Shown here: piece after piece, positions 1 to 11,700 of the stretch | Numbering within the stretch: the first letter of the stretch is position 1 | Layout: the number at the start of each line of letters is the position of its first letter | Position numbers and translations under genes: made by a program | Notes under the pieces: generated by a model | The model's database searches: none | The model's input: the letters and a program-made list of their open reading frames with translations, nothing else | What the model was told of the DNA's origin: nothing | Origin: Beroe forskalii | Taxonomy: Eukaryota > Ctenophora > Nuda > Beroida > Beroidae | Assembly: GCA_011033025.1 (NCBI GenBank) | Contig: WFMF01000251.1 | Coordinates: forward strand, 62,001-126,000 | DNA: 64,000 nt | Direction: 5' to 3'

Positions 1-390
1 TGAATTTAAGTGTGCCCCCCCCTTAAGTAAACATTGTACTCGGCACAACGCAATTAATTCCATGCGGTGTACACTGTACAGAGCAACTAACTTACAGTGA
101 TATTAGAAATGTCGAGGTTTCAACTTTCCGAGTCATTTCCGTGAGAAATGCCGAATTAGCGACGAAGAAATAAAGTCAATGATACACTGATACAGATATA
201 TCATCATCGGAAGCTGATTATCTTACCCGCAAGATCCTAAATCGTCTTGACAGCGACCGATCAATGCAATTTTGTGCTGAATGGCGAATTTCAACACGAT
301 TCCGGGATGCCATGGTTGAGCTTAGAAGCTAATACGAGGCTGGTAATACCTGATGTTTGAGCTAAGAAGCTAATACGAGGCTGGTGAAAC
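1..390. other. 3' flank of DENND11, with a 41-bp tandem duplication
   Basis: No complete gene is seen here. At about 316-398 a 41-bp segment is present twice; its minus-strand version starts with ACATCAGGT, so it copies the end of the DENND11 exon and its 5' splice site. A donor-like GGTAAGA occurs near 225 on the minus strand and may mark a further short exon, but I could not find the expected C-terminus of DENND11 in any frame here. Confidence 0.5.
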
Positions 391-3300
391 CTGATGTCTT
401 TGAGATGAGTGGACTCCATCCGCCTGCTGCCGGCCATCAGGTTACTAAACGTCGTGAACATGTCACTCGTCAAGGTGACGAAGTAGTTCTGTATCATGCG
501 ATCCACTTCACTCGTATTCTTTGTACCGTAGTCCCTGTCTACTGCATCCGAAAGGGAGGGATGAGGGAGGGGAAGAGGTGGAGTGGGAGAAGAGGGGAGG
601 GGTGAGTGGGAGTGGGGTGAGGTGGACTGGGGTAAGGGGAGGGGTGGGGGGGGTGGGGGAAGAGGGGGAGTGGGGTGAGGGGAGTGGGTCGAGGGGGTGA
701 GGGGGAGTGGGTTGAGAGGGATTGGGGTGGGGGGAAAGGGGTGCGAGAGGGGAGTGGCGTAAGAGCAATTTGGGCTTAGGGTCGGGGTGTGATGGGGTGA
801 GGGGAGGGGAGTGATGTAGGATTTAACTAACTACACAGATGGTTGTATCGTATACAGTAACTCACTACACAGATGATTGTATCGTATGAAGTAACTCACT
901 ACACAGATGGTTGTATCGAATGCAGTAACTCACTACACAGATGGTTGTATCGTATGCAGTAACTCACTACACAGATGGTTGTATCGTATGAAGTAACTCA
1001 CTACACAGATGGTTGTATCGTATTAAGTAACTCACTACACAGATGGTTGTATCGTATAAAGTAACTCACTACACAGATGGTTGTATCGTATGCAGTAACT
1101 CACTACACAGATTAAGTAACTCACTACACAGATGGTTGTATCGTATACAGTAACTCACTACACAGATGGTTGTATCGTATGCAGTAACTCACTACACAGA
1201 TTAAGTAACTCACTACACAGATGGTTGTATCGTATGAAGTAACTCACTACACAGATGGTTGTATCGTATGCAGTAACTCACTACACAGATGGTTGTATCG
1301 TATTAAGTAACTCACTACACAGATGGTTGTATCGTATTAAGTAACTCACTACACAGATGGTTGTATCGTATACAGTAACTCACTACACAGATGGTTGTAT
1401 CGTATACAGTAACTCACTACACAGATGGTTGTATCGTATACAGTAACTCACTACACAGATGGTTGTATCGTATACAGTAACTCACTACACAGATGGTTGT
1501 ATCGTATACAGTAACTCACTACACAGATGGTTGTATCGTATACAGTAACTCACTACACAGATGGTTGTATCGTATGCAGTAACTCACTACACAGATGGTT
1601 GTATCGAATGCAGTAACTCACTACACAGATGGTTGTATCGTATGCAGTAACTCACTACACAGATGGTTGTATCGAATGCAGTAACTCACTACACAGATGG
1701 TTGTATCGTATGATGTAACTCACTACACAGATAGTTGTATCGTATGCAGTAACTCACTACACAGATGGTTGTATCGTATGATTTAACTCACTACACAGAT
1801 GGTTGTATCGTATAAAGTAACTCACTACACAGATGGTTGTATTGTATGAAGTAACTCACTACACAGATGGTTGTATCGTATAAAGTAACTCACTACACAG
1901 ATGGTTGTATCGTAAGATTTAACTCACTACACAGATGGTTGTATCGTATGCAGTAACTCACTACACAGATGGTTGTATCGTATGCAGTAACTCATTACAC
2001 AGATGGTTGTATCGTATGATGTCACCACGTGTCACGGGCAGGATGTTATCCTTGCTATCAAAAACGCTGCTCCCCGTCACATACACGTCGTACACCAGAG
2101 AACCCTTGGTTTTCAGAATGGTGTCTGCTGAACATGCGATGTAGGATTTCTTCATCTTCAGAACAGACAAATCATTCACCTGCGACGTTCAATGATTCAA
2201 TCAATTTCAAAGCAATTAGAAGCAATAAATTTATAAGCTTTTTCAATTATCGGACCTTTGTTTTACGAGTCAGCAGTGACCATCAATTAGTCGGTCATTG
2301 TTATGCCCTCTCAATTGTTTTTAAACGTATGGTATTCAACGCGTACTTTAAAAGTTTAGACACTGATAAAAGGACAATACATAGTATACAATTCCCTTCT
2401 GAGTCTATACAACGAAACAGGTGTTCTGTTGAAGTAAAACAATTTGACGATGTCAGTGATCATTGTTTGAGCCCCTAACTAAAGCTCGACAGTGCTATGC
2501 TACTCACACCGAATTGGAACTTTGGAATAATGGGAATTCAGAAATGTAAATTTGGAATTGACACTTGACAGCCACTTAATATTATAAGCATTTGTTGCAA
2601 ATCCTGGTAATGACAGATCATTAATCATAACACAATGGCACGTATCCCACTGACCTGGTAAAGTGGTAATGACAGATACAAACACAATGGCACGTATCCC
2701 ACTGACCTGGTAATGACAGATACAAACACAATGGCAGGTATCCCACTGACCTGGTAATGACAGATACAAACACAATGGCAGGTATCCCACTGACCGTGAC
2801 ATAGAAGATAGGCGCACTCTCTGTGAAGAGGGTGTAACTGAGAGCCGCTAGACACAGCACGTAGCTGCAGTGTCGGGATATGGGCGGTGTGCAGTGCAAG
2901 AGGACTCTCCTGCGCAGCATCAGCATCTTCCACAACGCGAATATGTGCACTCCTGCCGTGGGGTTAACGTTCACATTCGATTATTCGAAGTGGTATTTTA
3001 TTCGTAGAATGTGGGCCTATTGCAGCAGCTTTATGTGATAGGTTTAAAGGTAGGTTACTTACGCCACTGGGATGAATTCTAGTTTTATCGATTATATCAG
3101 ACATTTAAAATCAAATCACTCAGAAGCACGTTGATGGTAGAAACGTAAGCCGCTGACCCTGAGACTTGAAGAGATCGTACATGCTTCCCACTGTGCTGGG
3201 CTTCACCTCCATGAGGAGGGGCGCTGCCTCGGTGCATCCCTCGTTCCACTCCACCATGTACTGGATCAGGGCCTCGTACCTGCCCGGGGAGTCCACCACC

Positions 3301-3637
3301 TCGTGCCCCAACTCCACGAGCCGCTCCTCGTGCTGGCGCAGCGCCAGGAAGTTGTCACACACCACGCCCACACTCTTCATGCGGGCCCCCCGCTCAGCAA
3401 CATTCGCAACCTGCAGTTCGTAATCGTACATATTTCCGTGTATATCCAATAAATCCACAAATTTCAAACCCCTTGATCCAGTCACCTGTTTCATTATGTA
3501 GGCTGCAATGCCAAAGTGGGAATGGACCTCGAACATCAAGATATCGTGCTGCACGTTGTGGGCCCCACTTGGCATGGCTTTGAACTCGACCCCAGATAAA
3601 CTGTAGTTTTCAGGGTACTTCCATTCGACGATGTTAC
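391..3637 (-). CDS. DENND11: DENND11 (LCHN) homologue, C-terminal part, four exons
   Basis: DENN-domain protein of the DENND11/LCHN family, probably a Rab-related regulator; the cellular role is inferred from family only. Visible minus-strand exons: about 3130-3637 (starts GNIVEW, contains GVEFKAMPSGAHNVQ and the family signature ERGARMKSVG), 2795 to about 2977 (ALWKMLMLRRRVLLH), about 2026-2179 (KKSYIACSADTIL, YDVYV) and 391-541 (EVDRMIQNYFVTL). These align in order with human LCHN. Acceptors TTGCAG, GTCGCAG and GATGCAG are clear. The 5' edge of the second exon is not resolved: the best AG (near 3018) would put a TAA at about 2980 in frame, so there is either a small sequence error or a splice site I missed. 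The N-terminal exon(s), and the final exon, were not found. A LINE lies directly upstream of the first exon. Three donors in a row carry tandem repeats. Confidence 0.85.
542..817. repeat. G-rich low-complexity stretch
   Basis: Intron of DENND11. From about 556 to 815 the plus strand is almost pure GGGGAGTGGGGTGAGG-type sequence. It is a purine-rich run with many G-triplets and G-quadruplets, so quadruplex formation is plausible. No coding signal. Confidence 0.8.
818..2025. repeat. 34-bp minisatellite, about 35 copies, starting at a splice donor
   Basis: Unit core is CACTACACAGATGGTTGTAT on the plus strand, with variation mainly in the few bases after TATCGTA. It occupies nearly the whole DENND11 intron between the exons at 541 and 2026. 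On the minus strand (the gene's strand) every unit contains GTGAGT, and the array begins exactly at the exon's donor region (GTGACATCATACGATAC), so the array seems to have grown from the exon-intron border. Confidence 0.95.
2180..2630. other. DENND11 intron, unique AT-rich sequence
   Basis: Between the exons ending at 2795 and starting at 2179 on the minus strand. A 149-codon open frame exists on the plus strand but overlaps the exon antisense and has no recognisable domain. I see no gene. Confidence 0.6.
2630..2794. repeat. 44-bp tandem repeat, about 4 copies, anchored on a DENND11 splice donor
   Basis: Core GGTATCCCACTGACCTGGTA on the plus strand. On the gene's (minus) strand each copy reads CAG followed by GTCAGTGGGATACC, the same sequence as the real donor at 2794 (ACG then GTCAGTGGGATACC). 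Each copy therefore carries a good 5' splice site. Confidence 0.9.
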
Positions 3638-3654
3638 CTGCAACGACAGTGCCT

Positions 3655-5450
3655 TGAGTCAAGTAGAGTCTATTCTAGAAATATTCTATGATCATATACT
3701 CGTATACTTAAAGATAGATGCATTGAAAATCGCGAATAATTCACATAAATTTACAGATGTACTTGCTTTGATTGTTAACAAATCTTTCCAGGAAGGTGTT
3801 TTTCCTGAGCAAATGAAAACCGCGAGAGTGATTCCAATCCACAAAGAGGGCTCAAAATCTAGTGTATCTAATTACAGGCCAATTTCCTTGCTTTCCTCTT
3901 TCTCCAAAATTTTTGAAAAACTTATGCATAACCGTTTGCTTAATTTCTTAGATTCAAACTGCTCACTAAACGAGATGCAATATGGATTTCGCCCAGGTCG
4001 ATCCTGTGAACATGCCCTTCTAAGTGCCCAAAACATAATACTTGAATCGCTCTCTAAACGCCAAATCTCTCTCCTACTGCTCATAGACTTCTCCAAAGCA
4101 TTTGATCTAGTGGAGCACTCCAAACTACTTGATAAATTATCCCATTATGGCGTCCGTGGAACCCCTCTCAAGTGGATTGAGTCATATCTCAGCGGCAGAA
4201 AACAATTTGTCTCTGTCAACGGTGGAAATTCTGATTTAAGGGATGTTAGATACGGGTACCACAAGGAAGCATTCTAGGACCTCTCCTATTTATAGTATAT
4301 ATAAATGATATACCTGGAGGTTGCAGACTTTGCAAGGTTTATACTATATGCTGACGATGCCAACATTATACTTACTGCAGATACAATAGAATCGATTAAT
4401 GATCAGCTAAACAGGCTTGTCTCGAGCCTTGTTCAGTGGGTAGAGTCTAATGGACTTGTATTAAATCTTAAGAAAACAAAGTACATGATCTTCTCCAGAT
4501 CCAAAAATTTACAACTACCTTCGCCGCTAATAATTTCTAAAACACCCATTAAATTTGTAAAGGAAGTCCGCTTTCTCGGTGTAGTTATTGACGAGTCGTT
4601 AAATTGGTCAAAGCATGTACAAACTGTTGCTAGCAAAATGTCCCGTTATGTAGGAGTCATGTATAAAATTAAAAAATACCTACCCCTTACAGCTAGGCTA
4701 CAAATATATCATAGCTTTGTCCAGTCTCATCTAAACTTTTGCTCTCTGGTATGGGGCTTTTCGGCCAAATCGCAACATCGATACTTTAGGAAACAAAAGA
4801 AAGGACTACGAGCTGTTGTTCCTGGTTTTATAAACTATAGATACAGGGATGGAGAACCCCTGGCCATACCAAACCCCATTTCGCTGACTGAATTTTGACA
4901 ATCACGGAATCGTAGCACTCAATGCATTCCTATTTCTGCGCAAAGTCCGACACTTTCCTTCTGAAATTCCCAAATCAGTTGCCTCTACTCTGTCTCAAAA
5001 GATAGCCCCATTCCAGGTTCAACACACGGCTCTTAAGTGAAAATTGGTTAAAATCCTATGATAACCATTTTTATAGAAGGCTCTTTTTTCAAAGTCCTCT
5101 TCTTTTCCTAAGTTGTGATATTGAAGACTCTCTACCCCTGTTAGTTTCCTGACCACTAAGTCTTACAAAAATCATGTTAAAAGTAATCTGTTAAAATTCA
5201 GAATGAGGCGAACCAACTGAATGGCAAAGTTGTAATTTTCCCTTTATAACATAGCCGGCCTTAGGAAATCCAGCCGGAATATTCATAAATGAAAGTTTTG
5301 CAGGTTGTAGGTACCTTAATCTACATTAACCACGACTATGACCAGCGGGGGAATTTTTAATTTGTATTATGTGTGTTATTTTTCATAGATAATTTACCAC
5401 TTGAAGATGTTTCACTTGATGATAAATATAATAAATATAAATTTTAGCTC
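3655..5450 (+). mobile_element. Non-LTR retrotransposon (LINE, Jockey/CR1-like reverse transcriptase), degraded
   Basis: Encodes the middle and C-terminal part of a LINE reverse transcriptase. Fingers: FPEQMKTARVIPIHKEG and SNYRPISLLSSFSKIFEKL; then FRPGRSCEHALL; motif A LLLIDFSKAFDLVEHSKL; motif [13 protein letters not shown]; motif C YADDAN; thumb VRFLGVVIDESLNWSKHV. The reading frame changes around 4250-4340, so motif B, motif C and the upstream part lie in three frames, and the endonuclease end is absent (5' truncated). It is antisense to DENND11 and begins about 20 bases upstream of an intact DENND11 acceptor. The 3' end is approximate, set at an AT-rich tail with AATAAATATAAA near 5430. 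Confidence 0.85.
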
Positions 5451-5790
5451 AGCTGTGTGCAAGTCAGTCCTAATAAATCTACATTTAGTAACTGCAGTCC
5501 AGCATTATGCAAACTTTAAATTTACATAACTATAATTACAAAATTACTTACAACCGCAATCTCTCTCACATATGATCGCCTGCACACACACACGCACACA
5601 TACTCACATACTAGCAATCTCTTTTCGATTCTCCATGTGTCATGTTTCGTGTCACTTGTCAGCCTAGCAAATTTAACGCGTGACGCCTCACGCACGATAG
5701 AATCACGCGCGTGTTCAGATCACGTGACCGCCGTGATTCTCGTAGTGTCCGGAGTGAGTGTTTGTCAACAGCCTACGGTTCGGGGCTCGT
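5450..5790. other. Intergenic DNA between DENND11/LINE and MYPT 3' end
   Basis: Contains a short CA-rich stretch (5580-5600) and a CpG-rich segment at 5680-5730. No exon of the neighbouring genes could be recognised on either strand; the open frame at 5637 has no known similarity. Confidence 0.5.
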
Positions 5791-5793
5791 CCC

Positions 5794-8700
5794 TCATAAG
5801 GGATTCCGGGAGAGTTTCCCGATGACGCGGATCAGGGCCGCGTTCTCGTCCCTCAGTCGCTGGTTGTCGCTGCTCACTTGCTGCAGGCGCTGGGGGAGGT
5901 ACTCGTCGTAAGATGGGTTCAATGAAAGCATGGAAACTTTTATTTGAAAGCAAGAAAACTTTTAATGCTTTTAAACACAAAAGTCTGGTGTATTATATTA
6001 TATACAACATTATTGATTATAGTTGGACAATGGTCACCGTACATCGAGCACAATAATCTTTTCTAGGTCTATCAATTAATTGGACTGAACGAAACAGTTC
6101 ACACCAATTGCTTGGTTTTAATTTTCACAGAATGATAGCGGGCGGGATTTCTTGATAGGAACAATCGGGAGTCAAGGAATATAAGACAGTTTAGAGGAAC
6201 TTAGTGCAGTTTGGGAAGTGCTGTATCTGACTTTCGACGGGTAGTTAGCTGATGATGCATGCACGTCTATCTATGGTGTATCTACCATAATGAAATATAT
6301 CGTTAATATGGTTCTTCAGGAACTATCACCCAACACATAGGATCCATCAATAGACACAGTCTTTCTACAGCTCATGCGTGCGTGCATGATGTCAACGTTA
6401 AACAAACAATCTATATGAGCACACAGAATAACGTACAACGGACTTGGATTTAAAGGTCAAAGGACGAAGTATATGTGCGAACATTTCGGCACGGCCGCCT
6501 CAGGGCAGCTATCGTACAGTTTCTATACTTGCTTAGATGTCTATCTTTCGTACTGATATCGTGTAAGAGTGTAAAGTGAATTTTCTATGATCAAGTCAAG
6601 TCGCATGTGAACACAAATCAATAACAATTTGATGCAAATTCCCCGTTTACACGATACTGAGAAGATATGCACGAGTATTTGAGAACATGGGGATACTACA
6701 TTGGAGGCCGTGGCACAAGAAATTCCGGTTACTGTTTACCTCTCCCAGGACTCATGGAGTTCTCAGAGGCCCCCAGTGCCTCGGCCGTCTGCCAACGAGC
6801 CTCGCTACCTACACCCAAGAATGGTCAGTGACTCCCAAAGATCCCCAAAGATCATACGAAAGGTGAGATTGCATATCCAAGGCCCCATGACACGATTTTA
6901 ATCGTAAGAGTTATCAATAGTTACAGAATGGTGGAATACTAGATCATTTCTCAGATAAGAAAACCAAATTTGATACTGTAAGTGCTGCTACTCACCCTCA
7001 AGTCCTCTTCGAGATCTGAGATTTTCTTTTTCATCGCTTCATTTTCTTTTTCCAGCGTCGTTATTTTCAGCTCTCTTTTTCTCAAGTCTTCCTGGTTTCG
7101 GGCAAGTGCTTCAGCACTCTCACTGTATCGTTTCCTTTCTAATTCCAGTTCCTGTAGTGAGGATTGTGTAAGGTAAGGAAACTGCAAGTCCATTGTAATG
7201 GGGTACATTTGCACCTTTCATATATCATTAAGATGTTAATGATTGGATAAGGACGTCAGACAACGCGAAACTCAAAGCGCCCCCACCCACCTCAGCGAAA
7301 TTCAAAGCGCCCCCACCCACCTTAGCGACATTGAAAGCCCCCACCCACCTTAGTGAGGTTCAAAGCGCCCCCATTCACCTTAGAAAGATTCAAAGCGCCC
7401 CCACCCACCTTAGCAAGATTCAAAGCGCCCCCACCCACCTAAGAAAGATTCAAAGCGCCCCTACCCACCTAAGCGAGATTCAAAGCGCCCCCATTCACCT
7501 TAGAAAGATTCAAAGCGCCCCGACCCACCTTAGCGAGATCCAAAGCGCCCCCACCCACCTTTGAAAGATTCAAAGCGCCCCCACCCACCTTAGCGAGATT
7601 CAAAACGCCCCCACCCACCTTAGCGAGGTGGTCCTCCTGCTCCTTGCTCTCCGCGGTGTCCTGCTCTGGCTCCTGCTTCTGCGGCGTGCCCGGCAGGTCG
7701 TCCTGACTGACATGCTGCGTTGATCTCCTCTCATCCCGCTTCTTCCTGGCGATCTTCTTCCGGACCACTTCCGCCTTGTCGGAGGCGGACTCCGTGTTTC
7801 CGGGCGAAGTGACATCGCTCTCCGGGCTCTTCTTGTTTTCTTTGTCCCAAACCACCGCTCCCGTGTCCGTTATGGACACTGTTACAGCAGCTTGCCGCTT
7901 CTTGGGCTCTGTGTCAGAGTCAGGTCCGTTGGGAATGATGGTGGGCGGGGGACCTCCCTTAGGGAGCGCCAGGTGTTTCGTCGGCTCCTCCTCCTCTTCC
8001 TCCTCCACCTTCTTGTCGGCAGAGTTCACCTCGTCCATGGTAACGGCTTGCGTGGGTCGCCGGTCCTCGCGCTTCCTCCTTGACACGACCTTCCTCACCA
8101 CCTCTGCCTTGTCAGTGGCACTGTCGTCCGTGTTGATGACTGGCACGGAGGGTTTCTTTGGTGTCGTCTCAACCTCTTGCTTCTTCTGGAATTGGAGCTT
8201 GTAATGAGGGCAATGGGGTAAACTGGAATTTATTTTACAGCATATGATTGAAATCTGAAGAGATCGACGGAAAATGATAGTGTCATTTAAGAAACGCTAT
8301 CATTTTGTGTAACCTCTGTTAAAACCACACGTGTCCTAACCATCTCTACCAACATGCTATCTAACCCATCTCACCGCTGGCGTTGAGACTGGAGTGTCGG
8401 AGGGAGGTCTCTTGGCAGCCACAGGAACATCCTTCTCTGCCGCCTTGTTGGGGGTGCGGGGTCCCCACGCTGGTACAGCTGGTCCTGGCTTACTCTCCAC
8501 TGCAGCTGCTGGCTCGTTGTTAATGTTCTTAGGTCGAGGTTTGAGGGGTGGAGGTGCCTGGTAGGGGGCAATATGAGATAGCAAGGAAAAGGGAGACAGT
8601 TTAAGAGGAAAATAGAATCAAAACAGTTGAATTTTCGCAGTTTCAATATTGCAAAACTTCTTGAAGTAAAACTTAAACCATTCCTTTTCCTCAGCTAACC

Positions 8701-11700
8701 TCATTCTTAGTCTCTTCTTTCTTAGGTTCTTTCTTAGGTTCCTTCTTAGGCGTCTCTATGACAGGCTTAGGCAGCTTCTCAGGCCTATTCTCCTTGTCTC
8801 GCAGCTTTCTGCTGCCCTTGGTGATGGGGATGATAGCCTTAGCGTCAGGTAGCACTGGATCAAGGAACTTCTCCACTCCAGGAACAATAGGCTTAGCACG
8901 GGGAGGATTCCTGTCGTAATACTCCTTCATCATGTCCAATACGTCCTCGTCAGCAATGTCAAGCGGAGTCTCAGCCTGAAGAGAGAGAGAGACCGCGTCA
9001 ATAAATACACAGTACATTAGTGCATACCAAGAGGGTATCACTGGATCAAGCATTACGCAAGGGGACTGATCACTTACGTAAGTGTTCACTATGTGTATAT
9101 CAGCCCCATGTTCTATAAGCGCCTCTATCGCCTCTGGTTGAGCCCATCTGGCGGCGGCATGAAGTGGCGTCCACCCGTCATTGTCCTGGATGTTCAGACT
9201 AATTCCCGCTCGTGCCAGCATCCTGGGAATCGTGCCAAATTCAAGGGTCACGTGACCAAATAAAATTTAGCAAAATTGCACCAAGTGCTTCGCTTATTGT
9301 ACTTTAACCACGCAAAGTGTAAATTTCGTGCTAGTACTTAGCACATGTTGCAGATTTGTCCCGTTGCAGAGCGCAGCGCGGTGGAAGTAAATCCTCCCAT
9401 AGATGTTAGAGCGATTTTGGTAGTCCATAGGGTCAAGAACCACCAAAAAAGTTGTCCGAAAAATCCTTGGGGAACCTTGATTTTTTACCCCTTTTTTACC
9501 CGCGCGTAGGGTAAAACTTCGATTGCCGATATCTCAGCTTCCTTTTGAGATAGAAAGCTCAATAACCACACTAAAATATTCGCAATGGTCACATTAGGTC
9601 GGGCGGATCATAGTTCCAAGTCGCTATCTCGTTCGGTTTTCGAGATAATCGCCAAAAACCCCTTTTTCACCATACGCAAAGGGGCAAAAATATGGTCCAG
9701 GTAAATATGGCCATACTGTGGGTAAATTGGCACTAATTATCATTTTAAATGCATTAATCGGTTGTTCATAGACTGAAGTTTTACCAAAAAAAAGTTGTCC
9801 AACATATTCCATGAGGAACCCCCTTTTCTAACCCCTTTTTGTGACCCCGCATAAGCCCAAATTTTGAATAAAGTTATCTCAGCTTCCTTTTGAGCTAGAA
9901 AGCTCATCAACCACACACTAAAATGTTCGCAATGGTCACATTAGGTCGGGCGGATCATGGTTCCAAGTCGCTATAATCGCCAAAAACCTTTTTCACCATA
10001 CACAAAGGCAAAAATATGGGTCCAGGTAAATAAAAATTGGCACTAATTATGATTTTAAATGCATTTATCGGTTGTTCATAGACTGAAGTTGTACCAAAAA
10101 AAGTTGTCCAAGATATTCCATGAGGAACCCCCTTTTCTAACCCCTTTTTGTGACCCTGCGTAAGCCCAAATTTTGAATTAAGTTATCTCAGCTTCCTTAA
10201 TAGAAAGCTCATCAACCACACTAAAATGTTCGCAATGGTCACATTAGGTCAGACGGATCATGGTTCCAAGTCGTAATCTTGCAACGTTTTCGAGATATTA
10301 AAAACCCTTTTTATTCATGCAGAAAGGGGCAAAAATATGGTTTAGGTTAATATGGCCATACTGTGGGGAAATTGGCACTTATTATGATTTGAAATGCATG
10401 TTTCGGTTGTTCATAGATTGAAGTTGTACCCCCAGAAAGTTGTTCAAAATATTCCATGGGAACCCCCTTTGTTACCTTTCTTGACACATAAGCCTAGAGA
10501 GGGAACAGATATCTCACCTCCCCTTTGAAATAATAAGTTGAACAATCACATTACTAAAATGTTTCAGAGGTAAATCAGTAGATAGAGGAGGTCAAACTAA
10601 CTAGTATCACAGTGTTTCATAATTTTCTTCTCAAACAGGTAACAAGTATAATTATGCAAGTAACAATAAAGAATGCCACTAGCCCACAGAAAGGTGTGTT
10701 TTCTTCGACTTCGCCTCTTTCTTTATCAGTTGCACCTCATTGACAGTTTTCCTCATGATGTCTGTCACCAATCTCCAGTGAGTGGTTTGCATGGTATATT
10801 TTCTAACAACTTACCACTTGAGTATCTCATAACTTCGACACCGGAGTTTGGGATCATTTGTGACTTGGAGTAACATTTGGCTTTGTGAGTGAAATACCTC
10901 GTGGTACTTGGTAGGGAATGTCCCGTAAATTCATCCAATGTATAAGAACAGTTCCATTGTTTGTGAACTTTGTCTGTGACCAGTAAAGTTAACTGAAAAC
11001 ATCGTGGTTGGTAGTTATAAAATACCATCATCCATAATAAAGGTCGACACTTCCTCGCAATGTGACAATATTATTGGGCAGGAAACGTTTGATTCATTAT
11101 TCAGACAAAAAAGGGTAGTTAGTAAAATACCATCATCCATAATAAAGGTCGACACTTCCTTGCAATGTGACAATATTATTGGGCAGGAAACGTTTGATTC
11201 ATTATTCAGACAAGAAAGGGCAGTTGAGGCTAAATGACCATCTATGCAGCTGTCCGATTGACATTTAACTTCGTGAATGTTCCATTTTCCTAGCCAGTAT
11301 GTTGGGTAAATTTCGAGCATGGCATACTATAAGAAGGAATGAAACCAATATGATGAACCAATGAACCATCTTATATAGGTAATGTTGAATAACATCTTCC
11401 CAATAAGCAAAGAGGAATTTGAATCCGAATTTTCATTGCCACAATATTGGCTTCTGGTAGATATGTCACTTGTGATATGAATCCTCTTGCCCAGGTTAAA
11501 AATTTAGAAGAGTCGCTATCAAATATGGTCATATTGTTAATATCAATGCTGTCCATCACATCTTGAACCAAATTTTTTTCCAGAATATTATGCAGCCAGA
11601 TACCTGTGGTTCAGCTAGTGCCAGTATGTCGCGAATAAATCAATGTATTCATGTGTATATCTCTACCATTTTACCTCTCTGAAACTGACAAAAGTCTCCC

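Noticed and set aside
508-768. Proline-rich 86-codon open frame
   Set aside because: It is antisense translation of a G-rich low-complexity tract.
818-2025. Regular repeats resembling a CRISPR-like array
   Set aside because: Units are contiguous with no unique spacers, inside an animal intron; it is a minisatellite.
6740-6826. GC-rich exon-like patch in the MYPT intron
   Set aside because: Both strands have possible splice signals, but no reading joins the neighbouring MYPT exons in phase without a stop, and no domain is recognisable.
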